Assembly (NCBI GenBank): GCA_000969725.1
Contig: JXSR01S007701.1
Origin: Ophiothrix spiculata
Lineage: Eukaryota > Echinodermata > Ophiuroidea > Amphilepidida > Ophiotrichidae
DNA length: 50,371 nt
Strand: one strand, 5' to 3'
This document shows, one piece after another, positions 32,677 to 43,989 of this stretch. Position numbers and translations under genes: made by a program. Position 1 is the first letter of the stretch. Each line of letters opens with the position of its first letter. The notes below the pieces were generated by a model, which saw nothing but the letters and a program-made list of their open reading frames with translations, was not told the origin of the DNA and searched no databases.

Positions 32677-33260
32677 TTTTTATTTTGTAACGTTTCAGTT
32701 ATAACCTATTGTTAAATATTTTTCACAAGGTAAATCATATTCTACAGGTTTGTAAAATTTATGATGAAGCATTTCAGGGAAGTTTTTTGATCACAGAAGG
32801 TGTCTAGTTCTCACAAGAGAATAAAAAGACCATACTCTCTTTTTCTCTCATATCATTTAGCACACAGAATTTGTCACAAAAAAGTGCTTGGGTTATTTTG
32901 AGCAGTTTTCCAATTAAAAAAAGCTCTGTTTCTCCTATTTTTTTAAAAGTCAGACAAAAAATACACTTGGCCTAAGTCTTCTACATTGTAAGGCACAAGC
33001 ATCGATATTTGAGATAAATCAATTTTAAAACATTATGCATAAAATTGTTTGAAGGTGAGCTGATGATTTAAATTGATTTGAAGCTAGATAAAATAAGAAT
33101 GAATTTTATGTGTTTAGAAATTCATTTATTTGTATCACTGCCAATTAATCATAGGTGAAAGAAACATTTCAGTTTTTAATAAAACTTAATAAGTAATAAC
33201 ATTTGCTATTTTATGACATGACCATCTTGATTTAGGACCAGAAGAATGTCCACCATCCAT

Positions 33261-33664
33261 CCCAAACCAGCCGTAAATGCCAACTCTTGTCATTTTTACT
33301 TTTTTAAATATTTGCAAAGACCATTTAAGGAATAAAATGACACCTTAATGAACTTCACACGATTTTCAGAAGTCAAGTTATGGTCCGTCAAAGGTTGTCA
33401 GGGAGTAAAACGTATAACTGAGATATACAAGTTCAAAGGTCAGTAAGTGCTACTTTTTCTGTTGATTGTCTTAAAGATTCAGAAAAGATTTATTCTACAT
33501 TTCCTAGCATTTTCTTGAAATGAAACTTTGTTGGTAATTTTGTAGTGAGCACAAGGATTGTTAATCTGTCAAAAAATCAATTTCGGCAAATTATGACCTT
33601 GACATGTATTTTCACCTGTAGCGCAAAATGAAGTTTCTAGCATTTATGGCTCATACGGGCTGGA
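33261..33664. mobile_element. Possible MITE (CCAGCCGTAAATGC ends)
   Basis: CCCAAACCAGCCGTAAATGC at the left and GCATTTATGGCTCATACGGG then CTGG at the right are weakly inverted. The motif recurs inverted at 38888-39029 inside the 1771-bp duplication. Confidence 0.5.
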
Positions 33665-33720
33665 GAGGTACATATTTGTGTTTCCATCAATATGGATTGT
33701 CAGAACAGATTTGCAAGGAG

Positions 33721-34086
33721 TTAAAGGTGCAATTCATGATTTTGATGTGACACAAACCTTGCCTCTTTTCTAGCTAAATAAAAAGAGGAGCACACTATGA
33801 ATATATACTGACAATTTAACTTGATTCCGACCATTCGTTTCCAAGTTACAAGCTTTTCAGCATTTTGAAAATCCCCATAGGCTACTGTGTTGTAATTACT
33901 GTCGGGGCCCCGACAATAATTAGAAAATTACATATTTTCTCACTTTTCTGAAAAATCCATGCACATATGAAAGAATGGTTTGGGGATCATAACATATACC
34001 AGTTGATGATTCTTATAAGCTAAAAAACTCGATTTTGATAGAGGTGACCTTGAGGGTGAAAAGTGGATCATGAATTGCCCCTTTAA
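33721..34086 (-). mobile_element. TTAA MITE family 5, copy 2 (inverted)
   Basis: TTAAAGGTGCAATTCATGAT at the left and ATCATGAATTGCCCCTTTAA at the right, with central GGGGCCCCGACAATAATTAG. Full length, 366 bp. The minus frame 33940-34176 crosses its end and is not a gene. Confidence 0.9.
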
Positions 34087-34134
34087 TGCTAAGAGCATTA
34101 TTGAAAATGCTCTCCAGAAAATACTCTGCACATA

Positions 34135-34480
34135 GCCCAGGGTACTCAAAAAATAAATTTGGTAGGTATGTGCCACCCATGATATTCAACATATAGGGTC
34201 TTGCAGAACTATTTTTTTGTCAGAAATAGGGTCTATGGAACTTTTTTTTCCAAATTAAGGTTTCAGGAACTGTGTTTTTTGCCATAAAAATACAACTATT
34301 GGAGCTCAAAATCGCTGAAAACTTTATAAAAACACATTTTTGAGTCATTTTCTTTGATTATGGGGGACTTGGAAACTGAAGTGATCTTGAAATGGGCATC
34401 TTGGGGAGCGGAAGAGGAGGCTTGAAAAGGGGTTCTTGAAAATATTTTTATATATGTGTGGGAGTGGGGAACATGTTTAT
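34135..34480 (+). repeat. Degenerate GGGTCTTGCAGAACT tandem repeat
   Basis: Begins CAGGGTACTCAAAAAATAAA then TTTGGTAGGTATGTGCCACC, followed by TAGGGTCTTGCAGAACTA, AGGGTCTATGGAACTT, GGTTTCAGGAACTG and GGGGGACTTGGAAACTGAAG. Same repeat class as 22785-23060. Confidence 0.7.
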
Positions 34481-34763
34481 GTGAATTGAATAATGCTTAT
34501 ATTTGTTAATTTAGTTCTTTAAGATTTAGGAAACATTTTGCTTTTTTTCCCTACTCTTATATTTTCCACATAATTTAAAAGCAATTTGATGACATTTGAT
34601 GAAATTATTAATTGAATTGAGTAGGAGGATGTAATCCCCTAAATTTGTTTGGAAACATAATATATATAAATTCTAGGAATTCATTTGCAAATATTTTTGT
34701 AAACATTTTTACACATTTTTAACCATAATACTTTTACACTTATATTCTAGGAATTTAATCCTA

Positions 34764-34935
34764 GAGGGAAGCGTGATAGCGCAGCTGTACTGCCATTGCT
34801 TTGCACCACTGAGTCCCGGGTTCAATTCCCGGTCTCAGCGCTGTAAGTGCATTTGGTTTTCAGTCCATGCTCGCTTCCGCAGGTTCTTCTCTAGTTACGG
34901 GTACTCCAGTCTTCCCCTGCATCCATAACTAATTT
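34764..34935 (+). mobile_element. tRNA-derived SINE, copy 4 (best preserved)
   Basis: GAGGGAAGCGTGATAGCGCA then GCTGTACTGCC contains the pol III A box; GAGTCCCGGGTTCAATTCCC contains the B box about 40 bp downstream. The tRNA-unrelated body follows: GTGCATTTGGTTTTCAGTCC, ATGCTCGCTTCCGCAGGTTC and GGGTACTCCAGTCTTCCCCT. An AATTTAAT word at 34752-34759 and 34931-34938 may be the target duplication, though it is AT-rich. The body contains a GGTACTCCGGTCTTCC-type block reminiscent of conserved SINE domains; identity not verified. Confidence 0.9.
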
Positions 34936-34991
34936 AATTAAAGACAAAATAAGCATCATTAGAGGCTTTCGTGGGTTATCCTTGGTGATTA

Positions 34992-35310
34992 TTCATACCC
35001 TCCGTGTGTCACCTAGCCAATCAGAATGCAAGAATATAATGTACGCAGAGTGCAGCGGATTTTCACAATGCACTGCGCTTGTTGCAATCTGGTTTGCATG
35101 GCGAGCGTTTAGTGCGTATTTCATTGTTTTGGTCGGGTGATTATTTAGTTAGTTTAGAGAAGTTTTGGGTTTGGATGGTCATATTAAAGGCCTTATTTCT
35201 TTTCACATATGAATTAGATTAATAAATTTGCATTCCATTTTACTCGTAAAATAAGACAAAATCAATGCACTTGCGGTAAATTTTGATTGCTGTCCAATGC
35301 ACGAGTTTTA
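34992..35310 (+). repeat. Diverged third copy of part of the 1771-bp duplicate
   Basis: TTCATACCCTCCGTGTGTCA, CCAATCAGAATGCAAGAATA, TTTTCACAATGCACTGCGCT and GACAAAATCAATGCACTTGC match 39405-39770 (and 41176-41541) at roughly 85-90%. It stops inside the palindrome at TCCAATGCACGAG, so the right arm is missing. Confidence 0.85.
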
Positions 35311-35379
35311 ATTAACGTTTTGTACACTTTTATACTATATAATGTTGGTATACTTCATTGAAGAACACTCCAGTGACAT

Positions 35380-35806
35380 TCTAATAATTAATAATGAAAA
35401 AAATGTCAGAAAATACTACTTCATGTATATAAGTTGTTTAAGCGAGATGTAAATTTCATCTTGACATTAAGTACCGGTATCTTGTTTGTTTGACTTTTCA
35501 AATTGAGTTACTATTTATCTTAGTTGAGGAATAATTGATTATATTTTTTATTAACGAGGAAGTCAAGAGGTTTTCCAAGAACATGCACTATTAATTAAAT
35601 ATTTGTTATTTTAACTTTATTTAAGCTGTATAAATTGTATTTGTAATTTATTTCTATCCTTGAACTAGCCTAGTAACGATGGAGTTTTCTCTACAAAATG
35701 AGATTTATTGTTGATATTTTATCAAATAGAAAACAAAAACATTTCTTAGAACAGCTTCTTACTAAATATATTATTTCACATTTCAATTATCTTTTATCAT
35801 TGTTGG
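35380..35806 (+). repeat. Paralogous segment, copy A, second block
   Basis: Matches 48660-49095: TTTCATCTTGACATT, CTTGTTTGTTTGACTTT, CTATCCTTGAACTAGCCTAG, GTTGATATTTTATCAAATAG and AGAACAGCTTCTTACTAAAT. No coding pattern in the differences. Confidence 0.8.
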
Positions 35807-35809
35807 ACA

Positions 35810-36027
35810 AAAGAAGACATCAGGACCTTCCCACCATGCCTTGCTTCCAATCGGATTTTTGTACGGGTTTCAATGAGAGGGTTTAGGGATGAAACATATC
35901 TGAAATATAAAATTGGGATGAGGTCTGCTAATTGTGCTATGTTTCATTCCTAAACCCTCTTATTGCAGCATATACAAAAATCCCATTGGAAGCAATGCAT
36001 GATGGGAAGAACCTGAGGTCTTCTTTT
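35810..36027. mobile_element. Palindromic (foldback) element, ~85-bp arms
   Basis: AAAGAAGACATCAGGACCTT, CATGCCTTGCTTCCAATCGG and GAGAGGGTTTAGGGATGAAA on the left pair with TTTCATTCCTAAACCCTCTT, CCCATTGGAAGCAATGCATG and AACCTGAGGTCTTCTTTT on the right. Loop about 45 bases. Copy B (49110-49170) lacks it, giving an empty site. TTGGAC borders it on both sides. Confidence 0.9.
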
Positions 36028-36587
36028 ACCTTGGACTGTCTTCGATACTTGAGCTACCAAAAACAAGGTAACTTAATTAATTATACCTGGGATTTGGATA
36101 ACTTTTTTTCAAAAAATATCAAACAAACTTCATACTTTGCCCATGTAAGTAGCATATGGAAAAATTACATTTACAAAAATGTATGTATATTAATGAGCTA
36201 ATTTGCATAATTAGTAAGCCGTCAAGGTCAAATTTCCAAAAACAAATGTGGAGCCTGAACCGGACATCCTATGAAGCTCATTGAGGTGTCGAATTACAGC
36301 TCTTCAAAAAATCTATGATTTTAACCTCATTGCACAAACTAAGGGGGCTTTAGGTATCCTCTTCATGCGAAAAAGTTTTTCTTGTAATAAGAAACTTTGC
36401 ATATGACACCCAGCAACTAAATCTACACATCACACATTTTTGGAAGTAGGTAGTAGAAATCTTTCAAGCATATTTGTGCCAAATATGAAGCCTCTAGAGG
36501 TATAATTTTTTGCACCACATATTTTGAAATCAACAAGCTAGCGTAACAATGAAATCTGAGAAAATTCACTTCAAAGTTTACTTAAAC

Positions 36588-37156
36588 CAGTGGTGGGCAA
36601 CCTACGGCCCGCAGGCCGCATGCGGCCCGCGTACACTTTCTGTGCGGTCCACGCAAGGTCCCAGAGGACAAAAAATAATTTGTACTATTTGAAAATAGTA
36701 TTTCCTAATGTTGTGGTCATTGTGCGGATTTGTGTGGAAAAACTTGTCATCTCAGAAGTCTAGTAATATTCATTCCAATTTTGACAATAATTGTTTCCAA
36801 TAATGAGCAAAGAGAAAAATGTCCAAGATCTTCCACGAAGTTTCCACGAATGATGTTTGTGCTAATTTCTATCTGGCACCAACTGGCAATGGTAGTTGCG
36901 TAAAAAGAGGATTTCATATTCAATGGACGATAATTTGTCATGGAGTGCACTCTCGCACTATTAAACCACCAAGTGTTCTTTAGATCTCCATTGGATTTCT
37001 AAGTTCTCGGTAAAAGAATATAGTTTTACCGTGCCTTATATTGACAATTATAAAAGCATTATGTATAACTGCTTTTTAGTAGACTTTGGGTGCGGCCCGC
37101 GAAAAATATCACAACTCATTTGCGGCCCGCGGTAGTGAAAAGGTTTCCCACCACTG
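36588..37156. mobile_element. Complete hAT MITE with 8-bp target duplication
   Basis: CAGTGGTGGGCAACCTACGG, followed by CCCGCAGGCCGCATGCGGCC, at the left; TTTGCGGCCCGCGGTAGTGA, then GGTTTCCCACCACTG, at the right. The flanks are a perfect ACTTAAAC duplication (36580-36587, 37157-37164). These are textbook hAT ends and target duplication. The 569-bp interior has only a 67-codon minus frame (36747-36950) with no transposase motif, so it is non-autonomous. Confidence 0.97.
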
Positions 37157-37596
37157 ACTTAAACAAAGGAAAATAATGTATTGTTATATTTAATTTGTTA
37201 TTTTGAGTAAGATTTGTTTTCTCTTTATAAGTTGAAAGTATACATGTTAAAGGGACTAGCGTAGATTCCACTTAGAATGAAAAACTTATGAAAATGCTGT
37301 AAATAAAGCTTAAAAGTGTAGTAAATCAAAAAAAAAATACACAGAAATGGCTCAAATTGAGAGAGAATTGATTGAGAGACAATATGATGATGATAATGAA
37401 ATTGTTGAGCTTTAGTTAAAATTTAAGTTTTTTGAATTGGAGTTTCAAAATCTGCTGACGTCATGTCCTACCCCCTGGTCTATCCCTAGATGCCACATCC
37501 ACTAAGATGGCCCTAAATTACATTGATTATCAAGCTTTAATATGAAAATTTTCAGATGTAGAAATCCGCTTTTACAAAATAATCCTTTGTATATTT

Positions 37597-38109
37597 AATA
37601 GACCTTTTCAAAATCCATTCGGAAATCTCCGGAACATTGATCACATGGCCATTTTTTCAACCAATCACGTACAAGCTCATTAGTATGCACGATTTTGTCA
37701 ACAATTGTCAACAAAAAAAGTCCGAAAAATCACTCGCATTTCAGTGCAATACAAGTGAAAAATAAATAGAACCAGACCCATACAATATTAGATACACTCA
37801 TTCTGAACAACTTTTGGCCGATGGTACCATAAGCTCACCGACATAAAGAGTGAAATTTCCATTTGAAATCGGCTGCTCTGCGCTGATTAAGCTTACGATT
37901 TGAAGTTGCATCAGGGCGATCAAATTGAAAGTGACTCTGTAGTGCTGACGCTAATTCCAAGTTCGAATTCGTACGCAACCAATTAACGAGAACGCGAACT
38001 TAACATTCTGGTTATTGTGTTGAAGAGTCACTTTTCTTTCGGCAATTGCCGGAAAGTGTAAAATCAGCTTCGGAAATTCTCGGATAGTCGTGTTTTGAAA
38101 AGGTCTATT
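37597..38109. mobile_element. MITE with AATAGACCTTTTCAAAA ends
   Basis: AATAGACCTTTTCAAAATCC then ATTCGGAAATCTCCGG at the left; CTTCGGAAATTCTCGGATAG then TTTTGAAAAGGTCTATT at the right. 513 bp, no ORF, outer 17 bp perfectly inverted. Confidence 0.9.
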
Positions 38110-38887
38110 GGGCAAAGCACAAGCAATTGTTGTGCATTATTTTATATGCATTATAACCATAAGTATTTTTATAATGTTATATATTATATTCACTGTGCAA
38201 AAAATGGTTCAAAATCATTTCAAATTGACCCATTTATCCAGAAACTTGACCCATTGAAGCAATGCAAAATGAAACTTTAAACTATTTCGATTCAGACAGA
38301 CTATGACTATAGATTGTTATCATATCAGTTCCAAACCACTTAAAGAAATCATTGGTTTCACATTTCTGCTACTGATAGGCTTCTGAAATTTTTTATGTAT
38401 GTATTTTTTATGAAATATGTTATGCCATGGTAGTTCTAGATAGTATCAAATGGCATTATGATGTAGGTCAGTATCCTGGGGGGGGGGCACTCACATATGA
38501 AACTGACATACGTGTGTCACCGAGCACCTCATAAGTCGGGATCTTTCGGTGACAGATTGGGTAAAAAAGGGGTTCTTTCAGTGACAAAGTGTAAAAAAAT
38601 GGGGTCTTATGGCGAAACTCATAAAAAAGTAGGATCTTTCCAAAACAAAATTGCGAAAAAAAATGACAAATTCAACAAAAAAAAATTGAAAAATTACATC
38701 AAATTAAGAAAATTACCTGACACACTGTCAGCTGTAAAAGCATGTCACGGGCTAAGCTATGTAATAGTAGGGGAATGACTGTATGTTAAAATATGTCATC
38801 AACTCTAGGACCAGAGTACCGCTGTATATAGTGAATAGTCACTTATAGCAGTTAAATTAATTGAAGACTGAAGTGTTATTATCTAAG

Positions 38888-39029
38888 CAGCCATAAATGC
38901 AACCTCTTGGTCCTCAAAAAATATGTTTTTTATACTTCCAAACTACTTCTCAAATGAAATTTTGCAGGCTTTCTGAAGCAAGAAATTGATTTTCAGTAAA
39001 AAAGTTTGCTGCATTTACGGCTGGTTCGA
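38888..39029. mobile_element. Small inverted element (GCAGCCATAAATGCAAC)
   Basis: GCAGCCATAAATGCAACCTC with GTTTGCTGCATTTACGGCTG. About 140 bp. The same element is duplicated at 40659-40800, and its ends match 33261-33664. Confidence 0.6.
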
Positions 39030-39689
39030 GATAAGTGAACACATATTATACTAAACATACTGTGTATCTGTTATTCTTAGTTAATAGGTATGATTTTACT
39101 TAGAAACAGCCATCCATTATAAGACAATATATGACAGCAAGTTAGCATTACGCACAGTGGACCTGCGCATTGAAAATTGTGGCGCAGTGTAGATGTATGC
39201 ACACATCTGACATGCAATTCTTTACTTGAATTAGAGGTTTTATGTTTGAATAGCAGTGATAATAATGTCTATTGTTATTTAGCAAATAATTGACTTCTTT
39301 CTTGATCTTAAAATTTCTCATATTCTTGACTAAGATTATCTTTTATTTTTTCGTAATTCTCAGGGGTGCCCATTACTCAAAATAATGTACGCCCATCCAT
39401 TATGAGACATTCATACACTCCGCGTGTGCTGCGCGTGTCACCTAACCAATCAGGACGCAAGAATATAAAGTACGCAGAGTGCAGTGGATTTTCACAATGC
39501 ACTGCGCTTGTTGCGTTCCGGTTTGCGTGGCGGGCGTTTAGTGCGTATGAATGTTTCATTGTTTTTGTCGGGTGATTATTTATTTAGTTTAGAGAAGTTT
39601 TGGATTTTGATAGTCATATTAAAGACCTTATTTCTCTACACAAAAGATACAATATTATTTTTCTGTCGTGTATGAATTAGATTAATAAA

Positions 39690-39855
39690 TTTGCATTCCA
39701 TAATGCTCGTAAAATGAGACAAAATCAATGCACTTACGGTAAATTTTGATTGATGTCCAATGCACTCGGCCCCTACGGGCCTCGTGAATTGGACGCATCA
39801 AAATTGACCGCGCGTGCATTGATTTTGTCTCATTTCACTCGTGTATGAAATGCGC
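39690..39855. other. Long palindrome, CG-rich centre
   Basis: TTTGCATTCCATAATGCTCG, AAAATGAGACAAAATCAATG and AATTTTGATTGATGTCCAAT pair with ATTGGACGCATCAAAATTGA, TGCATTGATTTTGTCTCATT and TGAAATGCGCATTTA around GCACTCGGCCCCTACGGGCC. Second copy at 41461-41626. Confidence 0.85.
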
Positions 39856-40203
39856 ATTTATTATAAATAGATGACAGACAAAACAATAAGTCTTACCGTT
39901 TAATCTCTAAATAGTGTTATTAACATAGTTTGCATGCAAAGTGAAAATACACGAAAATCTAGAACATTGTGCCAGTAGGCAGTGACTAGCTTGTAAACAA
40001 CACATTCGACTTGTGAATGATAGCACAACAGTCATTAACAGATCCAATGAGGTTATCACTAAACATGTTAAATGTGTAGACGTTTAAAAGAGACATTTAA
40101 AATTTCCTACTAAAGTTGAACACCTTTTTACACCAGGTAGCAAGGTTTTGAAAGTTTCAATGGAGCTCAACATTGGGTTTAATTAATAAAAATGAATGTA
40201 ATT

Positions 40204-41974
40204 GTTCTAGATAGTATCAAATGGCATTATGATGTAGGTCAGTATCCTGGGGGGGGGGCACTCACATATGAAACTGACATACGTGTGTCACCGAGCACCT
40301 CATAAGTCGGGATCTTTCGGTGACAGATTGGGTAAAAAAGGGGTTCTTTCAGTGACAAAGTGTAAAAAAATGGGGTCTTATGGCGAAACTCATAAAAAAG
40401 TAGGATCTTTCCAAAACAAAATTGCGAAAAAAAATGACAAATTCAACAAAAAAAAATTGAAAAATTACATCAAATTAAGAAAATTACCTGACACACTGTC
40501 AGCTGTAAAAGCATGTCACGGGCTAAGCTATGTAATAGTAGGGGAATGACTGTATGTTAAAATATGTCATCAACTCTAGGACCAGAGTACCGCTGTATAT
40601 AGTGAATAGTCACTTATAGCAGTTAAATTAATTGAAGACTGAAGTGTTATTATCTAAGCAGCCATAAATGCAACCTCTTGGTCCTCAAAAAATATGTTTT
40701 TTATACTTCCAAACTACTTCTCAAATGAAATTTTGCAGGCTTTCTGAAGCAAGAAATTGATTTTCAGTAAAAAAGTTTGCTGCATTTACGGCTGGTTCGA
40801 GATAAGTGAACACATATTATACTAAACATACTGTGTATCTGTTATTCTTAGTTAATAGGTATGATTTTACTTAGAAACAGCCATCCATTATAAGACAATA
40901 TATGACAGCAAGTTAGCATTACGCACAGTGGACCTGCGCATTGAAAATTGTGGCGCAGTGTAGATGTATGCACACATCTGACATGCAATTCTTTACTTGA
41001 ATTAGAGGTTTTATGTTTGAATAGCAGTGATAATAATGTCTATTGTTATTTAGCAAATAATTGACTTCTTTCTTGATCTTAAAATTTCTCATATTCTTGA
41101 CTAAGATTATCTTTTATTTTTTCGTAATTCTCAGGGGTGCCCATTACTCAAAATAATGTACGCCCATCCATTATGAGACATTCATACACTCCGCGTGTGC
41201 TGCGCGTGTCACCTAACCAATCAGGACGCAAGAATATAAAGTACGCAGAGTGCAGTGGATTTTCACAATGCACTGCGCTTGTTGCGTTCCGGTTTGCGTG
41301 GCGGGCGTTTAGTGCGTATGAATGTTTCATTGTTTTTGTCGGGTGATTATTTATTTAGTTTAGAGAAGTTTTGGATTTTGATAGTCATATTAAAGACCTT
41401 ATTTCTCTACACAAAAGATACAATATTATTTTTCTGTCGTGTATGAATTAGATTAATAAATTTGCATTCCATAATGCTCGTAAAATGAGACAAAATCAAT
41501 GCACTTACGGTAAATTTTGATTGATGTCCAATGCACTCGGCCCCTACGGGCCTCGTGAATTGGACGCATCAAAATTGACCGCGCGTGCATTGATTTTGTC
41601 TCATTTCACTCGTGTATGAAATGCGCATTTATTATAAATAGATGACAGACAAAACAATAAGTCTTACCGTTTAATCTCTAAATAGTGTTATTAACATAGT
41701 TTGCATGCAAAGTGAAAATACACGAAAATCTAGAACATTGTGCCAGTAGGCAGTGACTAGCTTGTAAACAACACATTCGACTTGTGAATGATAGCACAAC
41801 AGTCATTAACAGATCCAATGAGGTTATCACTAAACATGTTAAATGTGTAGACGTTTAAAAGAGACATTTAAAATTTCCTACTAAAGTTGAACACCTTTTT
41901 ACACCAGGTAGCAAGGTTTTGAAAGTTTCAATGGAGCTCAACATTGGGTTTAATTAATAAAAATGAATGTAATT
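40204..41974 (+). repeat. 1771-bp tandem duplication, copy 2
   Basis: Starts at the base after copy 1 and ends at 41974. The next base (T) differs from the corresponding copy-1 base (G). See copy 1 for content. Confidence 0.95.
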
Positions 41975-42283
41975 TTTTTCTCTCACAAAGCCTTAAGCCT
42001 TCTGTATTTCTTTGGTAAATAATCTCATGTCATATATGGCATGCAGGCACTTTTGTTCCGAATTTTAAACATGGTTCATCTTTATTTTGCATATCGAAAC
42101 TTGTCTGTCAGTATATGGTTGTTACCTAAGAAAACACACTAGGTACTTGAGGAAGCAAAACAAAGGCACTTTGGTCCATCAAGTACCTGGGGTGGGACCA
42201 AACAAAGGTATTTGATTTTGAAAGCGTATTGAATTCTATCCCGTAAAAGCAACTTGCAACAACCAGTTTAACAATTTGTACAC

Positions 42284-42605
42284 CAGGGTTAGTATGGGTC
42301 CTTAAAAGTCCTTGAAAGTCCTTAAATTTTATTTTGCATTTTCCAGGCCTTGAAAGTCTTTGAAAAATTGACTTTATCAAATTAAGTCCTTGAAAGTCCT
42401 TGAATTGTTGAATGTCAGAAATATTAAAAATTAATATGTCAAAAGAATTTACCATGCAAATATTTTTATCCAAAAATGAGCGAAAACAAATATATTTTGT
42501 TGATACAAATTCAGCCGGCCATCGCCGATAAATGTCCTTGAATTGTTCTTGGAAAAGTCCTTGAAAGTCCTTGAATTTTGTAGGTGAAAAAGTGTACCAA
42601 CCCTG
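42284..42605. mobile_element. hAT-like MITE with AAGTCCTTGA subrepeats
   Basis: CAGGGTTAGTATGGGTCC at the left, GTGTACCAACCCTG at the right. Many internal AAAGTCCTTGAAAGTCCTTG words (42300-42330, 42388-42405, 42555-42580). Flanking 8-mers TTGTACAC and TCACACAC match at five of eight positions, so a target duplication is doubtful. The minus frame 42126-42473 spans its left end and is incidental. Confidence 0.75.
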
Positions 42606-43460
42606 TCACACACATCTAATCTGGACCATGGTAAGGGATTGATATACTTTCCAATCTCATTGTCCTTTGACGTTTAAATCAAAGTTCAAGAAACCAGAAT
42701 ATTTCAGAAGCATCTCAGTACTTCGGTAAAGTACCAGTATCTTTCAATTAACCACCAGTTGCTTAGAAATATTTCAGTATCATCTCCTTAACAAAGATAT
42801 TGTTTCATATTGTTATCAAGTATTTAATTGGTATTCTGCTCTTCATCAGTTGGAAGATACTCAAGAAGTATTTCAACAACAGGCTAATAATTATAAGCAA
42901 TTGGCGTTCGAAGTGAAAGATACTGTACCGGCTGAGATGTTTTTGAAATATTTGAAAGACATTTTGTTTTCTGTATAGAAGTATCTATTAACACAAGGTT
43001 TCAAATGTATATCTCTTGTGACATATACAAACTTAGCCTGTTCAAGTTTGTCGTAAGTTATCTCATTAACTGACAAAGGATTTAGTTTCAAATCCCTTAC
43101 AAATAGTTTACAAATTGTAAATGACAAAAGAAGTATCGAATTAATCTTACCACACAAAAGAGGCCTGTCAATCAAAGTATAGGATAGGCTGTTGTCTTCG
43201 ACTAAAGCAAAAACGTCTGGCAGTTTTAGTTGTGCTTTTTATCGTGTAAACACAAAAGGATTGTTACGGATTGCAATTTCTCAAGTGGTGATCATCTATA
43301 CTTATTGACCTCAGTGAATAGAATAATAATAATAAGTAATGGGTTAACAAAATATTTTACTACGGATTACAAAATGCATTGTTATGCACGGACAGAACAT
43401 TTGAACTCACTAACTGTATCTTGGTTTTGTTAACCCAGCATTTATTCAGAGAGCCCTAGA
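42606..43460. other. Non-coding stretch
   Basis: Frames at 42891-43175 (minus) and 43230-43433 (plus) show no recognised domain. No repeat ends seen. Confidence 0.4.
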
Positions 43461-43614
43461 AATTATATGAGAGAAAAAAATGAATGTGTTTTATGATAGG
43501 TATAATCATTTTGTTGTCTGTTTGATATATTTACTTTAAAAAGATTGTTATCTTGTTGTAACCCATTACAATTAGAAATAATTGATAGTAAACCTGTATT
43601 TTGTAAGAACAGAT

Positions 43615-43830
43615 TTTGTCTAGAAATACACAGAGACAATGTCAAATCTAGAACAAACTGCCACAAGGCAGTGAGCGGTTTGTAAACAACACATGACACT
43701 TGTGAATTATAGCACGGCAGACGGTAAGTTTCTTGTAACAGCGAATAGAAAAATGCCAAATCTAGAACAAACTGCCACAATAATAGCACGGCAGACTGTA
43801 AGCTTCTTGTAACAGCTTCAAATGAGGTAA
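43615..43830 (+). repeat. Local duplication related to the 1771-bp unit
   Basis: CAAATCTAGAACAAACTGCC, then ACAA, occurs at about 43639 and 43760, and TAGCACGGCAGACGGTAAG-like words occur twice. AAATCTAGAACATTGTGCCA, GGCAGTGACTAGCTTGTAAA and CAACACATTCGACTTGTGAA at 39954-40020 are the diverged counterpart. The 144-codon minus frame 43463-43897 contains LWQFVLDL twice because of this duplication. Confidence 0.75.
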
Positions 43831-43989
43831 ACACCAGATGTATAGTGTCTGCGCACCTCATGACAGAATTGGTTACGATGATATTAATGGCACACATTTG
43901 TAAAATGAACTTGAAATATTAGACTGTTTACATCAAGAGGCAATGTTTCTTAATAGGAATGAGTGTCTCATGATAGGATTGAATGCATT

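Larger units (their letters stand above)
38433..40203 (+). repeat. 1771-bp tandem duplication, copy 1
   Basis: GTTCTAGATAGTATCAAATG to ATGAATGTAATT. Every landmark compared is identical to copy 2, including a G10 run (38478-38487 and 40249-40258) and several A/T runs. Copy 2 begins at the next base. It contains a polyG-headed degenerate GGTGACA repeat (38478-38700), a small inverted element (38888-39029), a CCAAT-rich block and a palindrome (39690-39855). Frames at 38497-38778 and 39366-39675 are repeat-derived. Confidence 0.95.

Noticed and set aside
34764-34845. A functional tRNA gene
   Set aside because: A and B boxes are present but no proper cloverleaf was found. The sequence continues into a SINE body that is repeated elsewhere in the window.
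38497-38778. 93-codon frame, found twice
   Set aside because: It reads a degenerate GGGTCTTTCGGTGACA repeat. It is duplicated only because the whole 1771-bp unit is.
43463-43897. 144-codon minus-strand frame, longest in the window
   Set aside because: It spans a local duplication (LWQFVLDL occurs twice) shared with the 1771-bp repeat; codon-level conservation is absent.
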